From Paenibacillus cremeus (lineage in GTDB: Bacteria > Bacillota > Bacilli > Paenibacillales > NBRC-103111): a stretch of 64,000 nucleotides of DNA. This document shows, piece by piece, positions 26,462 through 37,048 of this stretch. Within the stretch, counting starts at the first letter, position 1; each line of letters opens with the position of its first letter. The position numbers and the translations under genes were made by a program. The notes beneath the pieces were generated by a model. The model had not been told where the DNA came from and searched no databases. It saw nothing but the letters and a program-made list of their open reading frames with translations. The stretch is taken from assembly GCF_007786445.1 (NCBI RefSeq), contig NZ_VNJI01000036.1, positions 1 to 64,000 of the forward strand, read 5' to 3'.

Positions 26462-27406
26462 ATGGAAGCGACTGTCCGTGAGGTGGGGCGGAGGTCGGCC
26501 GCGAGCAAAAACAAACCGAGGCGATCCAGTCCGCTTTCCCGCGAAGCAAACTTTTTCGGCTGGCTGTTTGTCAGCCCGATGGTGCTTGGCTTTCTGATAT
26601 TGATGATCGGTCCGCTGTTCTTTGCATTTTATATGAGCTTGACCGACTGGCCGCTGCTGGGCGACGCCAATTTCATTGGGTTTGACAATTACCGCAATAT
26701 CGTTTCCGATGCTCTATTCTGGAAGGTGCTTGGGAATACATTTTATTTTGCCGCCGGCCTTGTACCGCTGAATATTGTCATTGCTTTGTCGCTAGCGCTG
26801 ATGCTGGCGAAGAACAAACGCTGGATGGGCTTGTTTCGAACCGCCATCTTTGTTCCGGTGATCACTTCGCTGATCGTTTGGTCGATTGTCTGGAAGTACA
26901 TGTTTGCCACCGATTCGGGTTTTATTAACCAGATTTTGCAGTTGTTTGGCGTGACCGGCCCGGCATGGCTGTACAATCCGGATCTGGCGATGCCCGCCGT
27001 GATCGTGACGAGTGTACTGAAGAATGTCGGGCTGAATATGGTGCTGTTTATCGCGGCGCTGCAACAGGTGCCGACTCATTTGTATGAAGCGGCCAAAATC
27101 GACGGCGCAGGCCGCACGAGCATGTTTTTTAACGTCACGCTGCCGATGATTACGCCAACCGTGTTTTTAACTGTCATGATGACGATTATCGGTTCCCTTA
27201 AAGTATTCGGCCAAATTTATGTAATGACGCAAGGCGGACCGGGCAGCAGTACGAAGGTGCTGGTGTACTACATTTGGGAAAAAGCGTTTAAGCTGAACGA
27301 ATTCGGCTACGCTTCTTCTCTTGCCTTTGTCCTGTTTTTTATCACGCTTATTTTCACCATCATTCAGTGGCAGCTTAGAAAAAGGTGGGTTTTCCATGAA
27401 AACTGA
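26462..27406 (+). CDS. ABC sugar transporter permease (MalF-type)
   Basis: The 314-residue protein has six membrane segments and the EAA loop YEAAKIDGAGRTSMFFNVTLP (residues about 209-229), which contacts the ATPase. MFVSPMVLGF-type N-terminal and GGPGSSTKVLVYYIW C-terminal blocks are typical of the MalF half. It starts at ATG 26462, immediately after the preceding stop, and overlaps the second permease by 11 bases. Confidence 0.9.
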   Translation: MEATVREVGRRSAASKNKPRRSSPLSREANFFGWLFVSPMVLGFLILMIGPLFFAFYMSLTDWPLLGDANFIGFDNYRNIVSDALFWKVLGNTFYFAAGLVPLNIVIALSLALMLAKNKRWMGLFRTAIFVPVITSLIVWSIVWKYMFATDSGFINQILQLFGVTGPAWLYNPDLAMPAVIVTSVLKNVGLNMVLFIAALQQVPTHLYEAAKIDGAGRTSMFFNVTLPMITPTVFLTVMMTIIGSLKVFGQIYVMTQGGPGSSTKVLVYYIWEKAFKLNEFGYASSLAFVLFFITLIFTIIQWQLRKRWVFHEN

Positions 27407-28253
27407 AATGACATCCCCCCACTGGTCGCGCCATATATTTAATTTCGCTCATTATGCGGTTCTTGCCTTGGTTTCCGTGTTTATGCTGATTCCGTTCCTC
27501 TGGATGCTGTCCACATCGCTGAAGGAACCGGCCAAAGTGTTCGTGTTTCCGCCGGAGCTGATTCCGTCTCCGGTCCGTTTCGAGAATTATTTGGAAGTGC
27601 TGAGAACAACGCCGTTTCATCTGTTTTATTTCAACAGCTTTTACATCGCGGTGCTGGTTACGGTGGGAACGGTGCTGTTTTCTTCGCTGGCAGGTTATTC
27701 ATTTGGAAAGATCCCGTTTAAAGGGCGGAACGTTGTGTTTTTGCTGCTGCTCAGCACGATGATGATTCCGAATGAAGTGACGGCGATCCCGATGTTTCTG
27801 TTCATGCGCGACCTGAGGCTGATCAATACGCATGTGCCGCTCATCATCCTGCCTATATTTGCCGCAGGGGGCGTATTCGGCGTGTTTGTGATGAGGCAGT
27901 TTTTCCTCGGAGTGCCTAAGGAGCTGGAGGAAGCGGCGATGATCGATGGCTGTTCGCGCTTTCGAATTTATTGGAACATCATGCTGCCCTTAGCCAAACC
28001 GGCCATCGCGACGCTGACCATTTTTACGTTTCTAACCAGCTGGAATGACTTTTTCGATCCGCTTATTTTCTTGAGCGCCCGAAAACTGATGACGCTGCCG
28101 CTTGCCTTGTCCTTGTTTACGGATGAAGCGGGTACGGCGTGGCATCTGTTGATGAGCGCTTCCGTGATGGCGACGCTACCGCTTTTGCTTGTGTTTTTCT
28201 TTGCGCAGAAACAATTTATCGAAGGGGTCTCCATGACCGGTCTGAAGGAGTAA
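27396..28253 (+). CDS. ABC sugar transporter permease (MalG-type)
   Basis: From ATG 27396 (AAAGGTGG upstream) the 285-residue product has six membrane segments and the EAA motif LEEAAMIDGCSRFRIYWNIMLP. The C-terminus ends in EGVSMTGLKE, typical of MalG-like proteins. A longer frame from 27321 overlaps the first permease and is not supported. It completes the transmembrane part of the transporter. Confidence 0.9.
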   Translation: MKTEMTSPHWSRHIFNFAHYAVLALVSVFMLIPFLWMLSTSLKEPAKVFVFPPELIPSPVRFENYLEVLRTTPFHLFYFNSFYIAVLVTVGTVLFSSLAGYSFGKIPFKGRNVVFLLLLSTMMIPNEVTAIPMFLFMRDLRLINTHVPLIILPIFAAGGVFGVFVMRQFFLGVPKELEEAAMIDGCSRFRIYWNIMLPLAKPAIATLTIFTFLTSWNDFFDPLIFLSARKLMTLPLALSLFTDEAGTAWHLLMSASVMATLPLLLVFFFAQKQFIEGVSMTGLKE

Positions 28254-28281
28254 GTCTAATCATTCAGGAGGAGTTTGTGAA

Positions 28282-29631
28282 ATGAATCGTTCAGTCAAAA
28301 GCTTGCAAGCCGACGTTGTCGTTGCAGGAGGAGGCCCGGCAGGCATTAACGCCGCCATAGCGGCGGGCAGAATGGGCGCTTCTACCATATTAATTGAGCG
28401 TCACGGCTTTCTCGGCGGCATGTCGACGGCAGCTTCCGTTTATCCGTGGATGACGTTTCATACGGAGCAAGGCAATCAGGTGATTAAAGGCATTGCCCAA
28501 GAAATTGTAGACAGGTTGGCCGAACGCGGCGGCTCTCCGGGTCACCTGCGCGATACGGTCGGATTTGTGCACACGGTAACACCGTATCATCCGGAGATTT
28601 ATAAGGTGCTCGCCGTCGATATGCTGAAGGAAGCGGACGTTAAGCTGCTTGTACACAGCTTTGTTGATGAAGTGAAGGCGTCCGGGAACCGGATCGAAAG
28701 CATTCAATTAACCAGCAAGTCGGGACGTATCGACGTCAGCGGCGGCATGTTTGTCGACGCGACGGGAGATGCGGATATTGCATATTTGTCCGGTGCGCCT
28801 ACGCTCAAAGGACGCGAGAGCGACAGCAAAATGCAGCCGATGACGATGAAATTCCGCATGCGCGGAGTCAATGTGCCGGCCATCAAGCAATATATGATGG
28901 ACAATCCGGGCAACTTTTACAGAAAGACGCCGATCGCCGAGCTGCCGAAACTTCCGCTCAGCGGCGTGCAGGGCTTTTACTCGCAGTGGAAAGCAAGCGG
29001 CGTGCCGATCAACCGCGATCAGGTGCTGTTTTTCATCGGACCGGAGGAAGACGAAGTGCTGGTCAATTGCACCAGAGTGCAGGGACTGGACGGCACGGAT
29101 GTGGAAGATTTGACGCTTGCCGAGGAGCTTGGGCGCAAGCAGGTGCTGATGATGGCGGAGTTTTTGAAACGCGATGTTCCGGGCTTCGAGAAAGCGTCGA
29201 TTTCTTCGGTAGGCGCGCAAATCGGTATTCGCGAAACACGCCGCATCGAAGGGGTGTACAGCTTGACGATCGACGACGTCGTACAGGGCAGGAGATACGA
29301 AGACGCGATCGCCCGCAGCGGGTATCCTGTAGACATTCACGATCCGGCAGGCAAAGGCGTTATCGATGCCGATGTGGGCGGCGACGGTGCTTACGATATC
29401 CCGTATCGCTGCCTCGTACCGCAGCAAATCGAGAATTTGCTGGCTGCCGGCAGATGTATTTCCACAACGCATGAAGCACTTGCCACGACTCGGCTTACAC
29501 CAAGCTGCATGGCGACCGGACAGGCTGCGGGAACGGCTGCGGCCATCGCCTGTGCAGCGAAAGTAGCGGCTAGGGATGTGGATGTACGTGAGCTGAGAGC
29601 CCGATTACAGCAGGCAAATATGGTCATCTAA
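28282..29631 (+). CDS. FAD-dependent oxidoreductase (FAD_oxidored family)
   Basis: The 449-residue protein begins with a dinucleotide-binding motif, DVVVAGGGPAGINAAIAAGR (residues 11-30), then ERHGFLGGMST. Further blocks are VDATGDADIAYLSG (about 157-170), RETRRIEG, and a C-terminal FAD loop, ENLLAAGRCISTT, with MATGQAAGTAAAIA. The family is frequent beside sugar ABC genes in Bacillales, but its substrate is not established; oxidation of a sugar alcohol or uronate is a guess. AGGAGGAGTTTG precedes the ATG. It is the last intact gene of the operon. Confidence 0.85.
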   Translation: MNRSVKSLQADVVVAGGGPAGINAAIAAGRMGASTILIERHGFLGGMSTAASVYPWMTFHTEQGNQVIKGIAQEIVDRLAERGGSPGHLRDTVGFVHTVTPYHPEIYKVLAVDMLKEADVKLLVHSFVDEVKASGNRIESIQLTSKSGRIDVSGGMFVDATGDADIAYLSGAPTLKGRESDSKMQPMTMKFRMRGVNVPAIKQYMMDNPGNFYRKTPIAELPKLPLSGVQGFYSQWKASGVPINRDQVLFFIGPEEDEVLVNCTRVQGLDGTDVEDLTLAEELGRKQVLMMAEFLKRDVPGFEKASISSVGAQIGIRETRRIEGVYSLTIDDVVQGRRYEDAIARSGYPVDIHDPAGKGVIDADVGGDGAYDIPYRCLVPQQIENLLAAGRCISTTHEALATTRLTPSCMATGQAAGTAAAIACAAKVAARDVDVRELRARLQQANMVI

Positions 29632-30075
29632 GCTGAGTTCGCTTCGCTGCTCGTCCGATCGCTTGGCTTGAAAGGGGACAGTACGACCAGCTTCAAAGAT
29701 ATTAAAATCGGTGACTGGTATGTGTCAGCGGTTAGCGCAGCGGCTAAAGCCGGCATTATAGGCGGCTTTGAAGACGCGACGTTCAGACCGAATGACAACA
29801 TCTCCCGCGAGCAAATGGCGTTGATGCTGACTCGGGCGATGACAACTGCCGGCAAATCCTTTGAGCTTACCGGTCCATCGAGTGCGCTGCTGGACTCATT
29901 CGCTGATCAAGGCAATATCAGCCCGTGGGCGAAAGCGGCTGTCACTCAAGCGGTTGGTGCCGGTCTGATGCAAGGGCAGACGGACTCCACGTTTGCTTCC
30001 GGCGCCCTGGCGTCCAGAGCGGAAGCGATCGTGATGCTCAAGCGGTTTCTGCAGTACGAAAACTTCATTAACTAG
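29632..30075 (+). pseudogene. SLH-domain protein fragment fused behind the oxidoreductase
   Basis: Directly after the TAA of the oxidoreductase one frame runs AEFASLLVRSLGL, then SFKDIKIGDWYVSAVSAAAK and GFEDATFRPNDNISREQMA: nearly two S-layer homology domains, which bind pyruvylated wall polymer. There is no signal peptide, no start codon and no ribosome site in the right place, so this is the C-terminus of a lost S-layer-anchored exoenzyme. An internal TTG at 29668 does not look functional. The junction indicates a deletion. Confidence 0.75.
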
Positions 30076-30083
30076 CAGGACGA

Positions 30084-30117
30084 AGAATGATCTCCACGAG
30101 GAGGTCATTCTTTTTTG
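30084..30117 (+). terminator. Terminator after the SLH fragment
   Basis: AGAATGATCTCC and GGAGGTCATTCT form a stem with a short loop followed by TTTTTT. It ends the 24.3-30.1 kb transcript. Confidence 0.8.
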
Positions 30118-30319
30118 CGTCTGCTACATGTTGCCGTGGCCAAAGTATATACTTATCAAAGTGGAAGTCAAATAATTGTTGAAATGAAAACAACATTGAT
30201 TGAAGTAGCCGAAAGCGAGTAAAAGGTTCTTTTTAACTAAATTTAGAAACAGCAATTAAACAAAATTTTTGTGCAATAAAATAAAACAATAGTGTTGGTA
30301 AATAGTGTAAATTAAATAT

Positions 30320-30333
30320 TGAAAGCGGTCACA
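30320..30333 (+). promoter_or_regulatory. cre-like catabolite repression site
   Basis: TGAAAGCGGTCACA fits the cre consensus TGWNANCGNTNNCA. It lies 64 bases before the alginate-lyase-like gene, near where its promoter should be. Confidence 0.6.
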
Positions 30334-30396
30334 GGAGGAGGGGGTTAGCTAGGTCGTTAACGATTTTAACACCCGAAAAGAGAGGAAGAGGATTGT

Positions 30397-31146
30397 ATGA
30401 ACCGGAAAGTTAAAGCGATTCTTGCAACCGTTACAAGTGCTGTAATGCTCCTGTCGATTCAGTTAGCTCCAGTATGTGCTGCACCCAATATTGATTATCA
30501 TATTTGGAAGCTGCAACAACCCGATAATACGACGATTTCTTCGTCACAATTAGTTTCGGGATATTCCAGTCCCTATTTCTACATTGCATCCGATGGAAAT
30601 CAAGCATTCATGGATCCTCAGACCGGAACTCCTACATCGGGCTCGTCTCACCCCCGTTCAGAGTTAAGGGAAATAACTACTAGCGGAGCCAATGCAGCTT
30701 GGAGTATGACCGGAACGAACACAATGACGAATACAGCTAAAGTGACATTACAAGGTGGCGGTACGAGTGGTAATACTACAATTGGGCAAGTTTTCGATAG
30801 CACTGGTGGCTTTCCGTTGTGCGAGTTTGAATATGAAGCAACTCCTAATTCCAATGGCGGTAACTTCAGAATCTTGTATGAAGAATCATCCGGAAACGGT
30901 ACCTACACCTATTTAAGCAACGTTGTTCCATTGAATACACAATTTACTTATAAGTTGTCCCTTTCAGGCGGCGTACTGACTGTTTACGTAAATGGTCAGT
31001 CGGTATTTTCAAAAAATCCAAACCTCTCAGGAGACCAATTCTACTTCAAGACCGGCAACTACGATCAAACGGCGACAGCCGGTTCGAATTCCACTACGCC
31101 ATATACCATTGTTGAGCTTAATTCTGTCAGTGTAGTTCACCAGTAA
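30397..31146 (+). CDS. Secreted PL7 (alginate lyase 2) family protein, atypical active site
   Basis: The 249-residue product has a signal peptide (cleavage after VCAA, about residue 29) and a single PL7 jelly-roll domain. RSELRE is at 87-92 and YFKTGNY begins at Y216, the family's third motif and catalytic tyrosine. The second motif, normally Q(I/V)H with the neutralising histidine, reads GQVF (Q131, V132, F133), so the histidine is absent. It may therefore cleave a different uronate polymer, act by another base, or be a binding protein. AGAGGAAGAGG precedes the ATG. It stands alone behind a cre-like site. Confidence 0.85.
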   Translation: MNRKVKAILATVTSAVMLLSIQLAPVCAAPNIDYHIWKLQQPDNTTISSSQLVSGYSSPYFYIASDGNQAFMDPQTGTPTSGSSHPRSELREITTSGANAAWSMTGTNTMTNTAKVTLQGGGTSGNTTIGQVFDSTGGFPLCEFEYEATPNSNGGNFRILYEESSGNGTYTYLSNVVPLNTQFTYKLSLSGGVLTVYVNGQSVFSKNPNLSGDQFYFKTGNYDQTATAGSNSTTPYTIVELNSVSVVHQ

Positions 31147-31815
31147 GCTATATAAATATCAAAGCCCCGTGTGAATGTGGTCAAGATCCAATCACGCATT
31201 ACTATAACTGCAATTAATGACATATGAAGCGGTAGACTGGGCACTTCGGATCGAATCCGCAGAGCCTGTCCAAGTCGATTACATCACGTTCCCTCTAACA
31301 GTGCCTAATAATCACTATTACTCAGAATGGGGTTGGCATTGAACTAACAGAGGTACGTTAGTTCAACGATTTTAACAACTTTATTTCAACCCGGCCCGGC
31401 CCACATCGTAGGCCGGGTTTACTGCATTTTTTGTGACCAATTTAAACAACTTTATTTTCAGAGAATATTTGAAGGACTTTAGAAGCAGCTCAACGGAAAG
31501 AGCGAGTTCGCGGCACCACGGCTGCGGATTCCGCTTGCAACAGACTCAAGCAAGCCCGGTTTCTCCTCTCCCATGAAGGTCCATATTAGAGTGACATGCT
31601 ACTTATGGTCTCCCACTTTTTGCTAAATATTTTTGTTCGACACTGAGTTTCGACAGCATGGACTACCGGGATTCTAGTACGATACGAATACTCCTCTTAT
31701 TTTCACGATACTCCAAAAATCAAGGATCAAAGAGTAGGAAGGGGGCTTCGTTCCAGGAGAATTCTGTCATACTTTATTACAAGGGTCGCAATAATCGTAA
31801 CTGGAGGTAGAAACC
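31147..31815. other. Intergenic with a gene remnant and a terminator
   Basis: A frame at 31217-31342 (41 residues, DYITFPLTVPNNHYYSEWGW at its end) lacks a ribosome site and looks like the C-terminus of a lost protein I cannot name. AACCCGGCC/GGCCGGGTT at about 31388-31419, followed by a loose T-rich stretch to 31432, is a likely terminator for the lyase gene. The rest shows nothing until the ribosome site CTGGAGGTAG at 31801. Confidence 0.45.
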
Positions 31816-34800
31816 ATGTTTCGTAGAAGCATTTCTGCAATAATTGCACTTGTTCTATTTTTAAGTGTATTTACGGTAGGGGCGGGCATATCTTATGCGA
31901 TAAATACCGACATCCCCGATCAGCCAGGCATCACTGCGACGACAACAAATTCGGTAAGCTTGTCCTGGGCGGCGATACAAGGTGCCGATGGCTATAACGT
32001 ATACCGTTCTCAAGGCGGTAACGGAGTATTTCTTCGGGTGAATACCTCCATTGTTGTACCGAACAGCTATACGGACACTAGTTTGAACGCTAATACAAGA
32101 TATGATTATAAAATCTCGTTCGTCATAGGCGGCGTGGAATCCTATTTGTCGGTAGCGGCCTCAGGATTAACACAGCCTGACTTTGGTCCCAATGTTTACG
32201 TATTCGATCCGACGATGCCGGCAGTCGATATTCAATCCATCAGCACCAATGTGTTTACCCAGCAAGAATCCAATCAATTTGGCAGCGATAGGTATGCGCT
32301 GCTGTTCAAGCCCGGCAATTATAATACCAACGTTCGGGTCGGCTTCTACACGCAAGTATCTGGTTTAGGACAAGTCCCCGACGATGTTACTATTAATGGC
32401 GGCGTGACGGTTGACGCCAATTGGATGGCGAATCACAACGCAACCGATAATTTTTGGCGCTCGGTTGAAAATCTTTCAGTAGTGCCATCAAGCGGCAATA
32501 TGCTATGGGCCGTGTCACAGGCCGCACCTATGAGACGTTTGCACGTTAAAGGAGGTCTGACCTTACATGATCAAGGAGGCTGGGCGAGCGGCGGCTTCTT
32601 GGCGGATTCCCGGGTGGATGGCGGTGTCGTGTCCGGCTCTCAGCAGCAGTGGATGTCCAGGAACAGCCAATGGTCCAATTGGAACGGGTCCCTCTGGAAC
32701 ATGACTTTTGTCGGTGATGTCAATGCGCCTGCGGATAATTGGCCGACCAATGCTAATACTGTCGTTGACAAAACGCCGATGATTCGCGAGAAACCATTCC
32801 TTACATTCGATACCTCCGTCAATCAATATAAAGTATTTGTTCCGAATGTCGCTTCCGATACGTCTGGAACGAGCTGGGCGGGCGGCTATACGGCCGGAGC
32901 TTCGATCCCGATCGAAAATTTCCTCATCGCAAACCCTTCCACGTCCATTGCCAGCATCAATTCAGCGCTGGATCAAGGCAAGAACCTGCTGTTCACACCA
33001 GGTATTTATCACCTGAACGATACGATTCGGGTCACGAATCCGAATACCGTTGTTATGGGCCTTGGCTTCGCTACTTTGATACCGGATAACGGGCAGGTAG
33101 CGATGTCAGTCGCTGATGTTGACGGAGTGAAAATTTCCGGATTGCTTTTCGAAGCCGGTTCGAATCATTCAGCTTCGTTGATGGAAGTCGGGTCTGCAGG
33201 CAGCTCGGCGGACCATTCCGCCAATCCTACGTTTCTTTATGATTTGACCCTTAGAATAGGAGGGGCGATTGCCGGATCGGCTGACGTTGGGCTTAAAATT
33301 AACAGCAACAACGTCATAGGCGACGATCTTTGGATATGGCGCGCAGACCACGGTGCGGGGGCCGGCTGGACTTCGAATCCGAGTATTAACGGACTCATTG
33401 TCAATGGGAATAACGTCATCATGTACGGTCTATTCAACGAGCATCATGAGCAGTATCAGACTTTGTGGAATGGCAATGGCGGGCGGGTATATTTTTATCA
33501 ATCCGAGATTCCTTACGATGTGCCAAGTCAAAGCGCTTGGATGAGCAGCGGAGGCGCAGTGAATGGCTTTGCTTCTTATAAAGTAGCCGATTCGGTGACT
33601 ACGCATGAAGCTTATGGCATAGGCGTATATTCGTTTTTCAGAGATGCGGATGTAAAGCTTGAAAGTGCGATTGAAGCCCCGGATACACCAGGCGTTAAAA
33701 TTCACCACGCTACAACAGTTTACTTGAGCGGTTACGGAGAAATTACTCATATCGCCAATAAGACGGGGACCGCGGTGAAAAGCGGTGCGATGAGGACAAC
33801 GCTTACAGATTACGTTCCTAGAACGACGACAAGCATTACACCGGTTAATATCGCTACGATCACAGGAAAAGCTCCTGCGTTGCCTGCATTTGTTACACAG
33901 AAATTCACCGATTCCACCACCAAACAGGCTCCTGTAGCGTGGGGCAGCATCGATCCTTCACAATATGCGTCCGTCGGGACGTTCACTGTTCAAGGAACGG
34001 TAAATGCTGCGGCGGATGCCTCCAACAATCCGGTTAGGGCGCTGGCGAATGTTACCGTCAATCCTGCGCCGAACGTTGCAGTCACGGATATTGCTGTAAC
34101 ATCAGCAGGAAACGTAAATGCGATCGCGACGAAGGGCGGTACGCTGCAAATGGCTGCGACGGTAACGCCGGCGAATGCGGACAATTTAGCGGTTGCTTGG
34201 TCGGTATTGAATCTGGACGGTTCTGTTACCGATAAGGCGACGATCAGTGCGGGAGGCCTGCTAACCGCTGCCAAGGATGGCTTGGTGAAGGTAGTGGCAT
34301 CAGCCGTCGACGGCACCGGCGTCACGGCGAGTCAAACAATCACGATCAGCGGCCAAATTGTCAAGGTTTCGAGCATTACCGTAGTCGGTCAAAATAATGC
34401 TGCCGCGATCATTTATAAAGGCGGAACCCTGCAAATGCTTGCCAATGTGCTGCCTGCTAATGCGGACATCAAAGCGTTTACTTGGTCTGTCGTGAACGGA
34501 ACGGGCAGCGCGACGATCGATTCCTCCGGCTTGTTGACCGCGAAAAGCGACGGGACGGTATCCGTTGTAGCGACAGCCAGTGACGGCTCCGGTGTGAAGG
34601 GAACCCAGACGATTGCTATCAGCGGCCAAGCGCTTGTATTGAACAACGGATGGTCATGGGTAAGGGAAAGCCGGGATAATTGGGCGCTTACGGGCAATCC
34701 CAATGTGATGAGATTAACGACGATTGAAGGCAGCTGGAGCGGTACGAAGCCAAGCAATATTCTTCTGAGGGATCCTGGCGCCAGCGATTTCACGATATCT

Positions 34801-36672
34801 ACTAAGCTGAATTTTAATGCTGCCGCGAATTTTGAATGGGCAGGCCTCATTGTTTACCAGGATGACGGCAATTTGATTTCATTAGGGCGTGACTATTCCG
34901 GCTCCAAGCAGATTCGATTCTCCCAGGTGAAGAACAGCGCGCAGACGGATAAAAATTATGCAGACGTCGTGAATTCCGTAACCGGAGATGTGTATCTCAA
35001 GATTGTAAAAACCGGGGCGCAGTATAAGGGCTATTACAGCAGTGATGGAAGCAGTTGGACTACAACGGCGGATACATTCACCCCTAACCCGGCACTATCG
35101 AACCCGAATAATGGAGGCAGTAATCCGAGCGTAGGGATATTTGTCAGAAAGCTGGGACCGGCTGCCAAAACCGCCGAATTTACCGATTTTAATGTCAATG
35201 GCACGATCATACCGTACTGGGTGCCTGTTTCGATGATTAACGTTACAGGAGCGGGCGGCGGGGCGGTAATCACCACGAATGGCGGGTCGCTTCAAATGTC
35301 GGCGCAGGTGCTGCCGGCGAATGCAAGCTCCGGCTCGGTCATATGGTCGGTCTATAACACGGATAATACCGCTACCGATAAGGCGGTGATCAGCAGCAGC
35401 GGCTTGCTGACGGCTGTAAAGAACGGACAAGTAAAGGTTGTGGCCAGAGCCTATGACGGTTCCGGCGTAACCGGCAGTGCAACGATCACAATAACGGGGC
35501 AGCCTGTTGCGGTCGAGTCTATTGCCGTAATGGGAGCGGGCGGAGCAGCAGCTATCGCCACTAAAGGCGGCTCGCTGCAAATGTCGGCACAAGTGCTGCC
35601 GGCGAATGCGAGCAACCAAACGGTTACATGGTCAGTCTATAACACGGACAATACGACGACCGACAAAGCGGCAATCAGCAGCAGTGGCTTGCTGACGGCT
35701 GCGAAAAACGGTCAGGTCAAGGTGGTGGCTGCGGCTACTGACGGCTCCGGCGTATCCGGAAGCACATTAGTTGATATTTCCAGTCAAGTGCTGCTTGCAC
35801 CAACCATTCAAACGGTTGTGGCGGGAACGGGCCATGTCACGATCAGCTGGAGCCCAATGAACGGCGCTGTTACCTATTCGGTGTATCAACGAACAAGCGA
35901 AGGCGCTTACGGTGCTGCGCTGGCAATCGTGAATGGATCTGTGAGCAGCTATGATGCGACTGGTCTGGTAAATGGAACGACTTTTCATTTTATAGTAAAA
36001 GCAGTGTATCCAGGGGGCACAAGCGATGCGTCCAACGAAGTCAGCGCAACCCCGAAGGCGCCAATACAGAATATTACGACTGATAATGCTCCGGCAAGCT
36101 GGGTGAACAAAGATGTAACCGTGACACTGACAGCAATCGACCGCGGTTCAGGTGTAGCTGCTACTTATTACACATTGGACGGCGGGGCTCAGCAATCCGG
36201 TACAACGGTCAATATCACCTCCGAGGGGACGCATACCCTTACTTACTGGAGCGTTGACCAGGAAGGCATTGCGGAAGTGAAGCATACGGCAACAGTTCGA
36301 ATCGATAAGATCGCACCGACGGCTAATGTTGTTTTGGATAAGAACACGCTTTGGCCGGCAAATCATCAGCTTGCATCCATCACGGCATCGGTTACAGCGG
36401 CCGACAGCCTATCGGGAATAAATTCTATCGTTCTTACCTCAATTACAAGCAATGAACCGGATAACGGCTTGGAGGCCGGTGATCAATCGAATGATATTCA
36501 AGGGGCGGAATTCGGTACCTTCGATACTGGCTTTATGCTCCGTGCGGAAAGGACAGGCAATGGAACAGGGCGTATGTACACGATAACTTATACGGTTACG
36601 GATAACGCAGGGAATACAACGAATGCTTCCGCAATTATAGTGGTGCCTCACGATCAATCGGGGAAAAAGTAG
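31816..36672 (+). CDS. Large secreted multidomain beta-helix glycan-active protein
   Basis: This 1618-residue exoprotein has a signal peptide (1-28), fibronectin III (about 32-125), and a catalytic-type region with beta-helix repeats (about 128-680; [55 protein letters not shown]). That region resembles actinobacterial exoproteins often labelled coagulation factor 5/8 or adenylyl cyclase, and possibly GH55-like enzymes. Next are a Big_4-like unit, four bacterial Ig-like (Big2) units in two pairs, a concanavalin-like DUF1349 domain between the pairs (about 940-1135), fibronectin III (about 1326-1415), an OmpL47-type unit and a C-terminal HYR-like unit also found in the PL6-PL7 protein. The substrate is not known; its neighbours suggest a plant or algal polysaccharide. 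There is no wall anchor. Confidence 0.75.
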   Translation: MFRRSISAIIALVLFLSVFTVGAGISYAINTDIPDQPGITATTTNSVSLSWAAIQGADGYNVYRSQGGNGVFLRVNTSIVVPNSYTDTSLNANTRYDYKISFVIGGVESYLSVAASGLTQPDFGPNVYVFDPTMPAVDIQSISTNVFTQQESNQFGSDRYALLFKPGNYNTNVRVGFYTQVSGLGQVPDDVTINGGVTVDANWMANHNATDNFWRSVENLSVVPSSGNMLWAVSQAAPMRRLHVKGGLTLHDQGGWASGGFLADSRVDGGVVSGSQQQWMSRNSQWSNWNGSLWNMTFVGDVNAPADNWPTNANTVVDKTPMIREKPFLTFDTSVNQYKVFVPNVASDTSGTSWAGGYTAGASIPIENFLIANPSTSIASINSALDQGKNLLFTPGIYHLNDTIRVTNPNTVVMGLGFATLIPDNGQVAMSVADVDGVKISGLLFEAGSNHSASLMEVGSAGSSADHSANPTFLYDLTLRIGGAIAGSADVGLKINSNNVIGDDLWIWRADHGAGAGWTSNPSINGLIVNGNNVIMYGLFNEHHEQYQTLWNGNGGRVYFYQSEIPYDVPSQSAWMSSGGAVNGFASYKVADSVTTHEAYGIGVYSFFRDADVKLESAIEAPDTPGVKIHHATTVYLSGYGEITHIANKTGTAVKSGAMRTTLTDYVPRTTTSITPVNIATITGKAPALPAFVTQKFTDSTTKQAPVAWGSIDPSQYASVGTFTVQGTVNAAADASNNPVRALANVTVNPAPNVAVTDIAVTSAGNVNAIATKGGTLQMAATVTPANADNLAVAWSVLNLDGSVTDKATISAGGLLTAAKDGLVKVVASAVDGTGVTASQTITISGQIVKVSSITVVGQNNAAAIIYKGGTLQMLANVLPANADIKAFTWSVVNGTGSATIDSSGLLTAKSDGTVSVVATASDGSGVKGTQTIAISGQALVLNNGWSWVRESRDNWALTGNPNVMRLTTIEGSWSGTKPSNILLRDPGASDFTISTKLNFNAAANFEWAGLIVYQDDGNLISLGRDYSGSKQIRFSQVKNSAQTDKNYADVVNSVTGDVYLKIVKTGAQYKGYYSSDGSSWTTTADTFTPNPALSNPNNGGSNPSVGIFVRKLGPAAKTAEFTDFNVNGTIIPYWVPVSMINVTGAGGGAVITTNGGSLQMSAQVLPANASSGSVIWSVYNTDNTATDKAVISSSGLLTAVKNGQVKVVARAYDGSGVTGSATITITGQPVAVESIAVMGAGGAAAIATKGGSLQMSAQVLPANASNQTVTWSVYNTDNTTTDKAAISSSGLLTAAKNGQVKVVAAATDGSGVSGSTLVDISSQVLLAPTIQTVVAGTGHVTISWSPMNGAVTYSVYQRTSEGAYGAALAIVNGSVSSYDATGLVNGTTFHFIVKAVYPGGTSDASNEVSATPKAPIQNITTDNAPASWVNKDVTVTLTAIDRGSGVAATYYTLDGGAQQSGTTVNITSEGTHTLTYWSVDQEGIAEVKHTATVRIDKIAPTANVVLDKNTLWPANHQLASITASVTAADSLSGINSIVLTSITSNEPDNGLEAGDQSNDIQGAEFGTFDTGFMLRAERTGNGTGRMYTITYTVTDNAGNTTNASAIIVVPHDQSGKK
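35221..35790 (+). repeat. Near-identical tandem Ig-like coding repeats
   Basis: Two Big2 units of about 285 bases, starting near 35225 and 35510, share long almost identical runs, for example CAAATGTCGGC...GTGCTGCCGGCGAATGC at 35290 and again at 35576. Such similarity suggests recent duplication or gene conversion and makes unit number prone to change. Confidence 0.7.
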
Positions 36673-36683
36673 GTTTTGCCAAT

Positions 36684-36736
36684 TCAAGCCAACTATTGAG
36701 GATATAAGATACCCGGTAGTTGGTTTGTTTTTTGTA
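36684..36736 (+). terminator. Terminator after the beta-helix protein gene
   Basis: CCAACTA and TAGTTGG pair around a 22-base loop and are followed by TTTGTTTTTTG. The remaining bases to 37048 are A/T-rich with no gene. Confidence 0.6.
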
Positions 36737-37048
36737 CATAAAAATTCAGGCCCCGTCGCGTGACGTGGCCCTTCTACAAGCATTGAACAATACGAGGACG
36801 AGTTTAAACCCATCCGTGCTTCTCCAACCATACCTTACCTAATTCCGTTCAATATTTTACGCTCCCGTGATCCGCAGCAAGGAACGTTGAGTTGAATAAT
36901 TAAATATTTCTTTGGTAAAATTTTCATGCTAACATTTTTACTTATAGCAAATTCTAATTATTTTTGTAATGCGAATCTGGTTAGGATTGATACTATACAC
37001 TAATGGACAATTATTTATCATTTTATTACGTCATAAGGAGTGAAACAC

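Noticed and set aside
28708-29472. 254-codon minus-strand frame inside the oxidoreductase gene
   Set aside because: It is the antisense shadow of a G/C-rich gene, rich in His and Arg, with no ribosome site.
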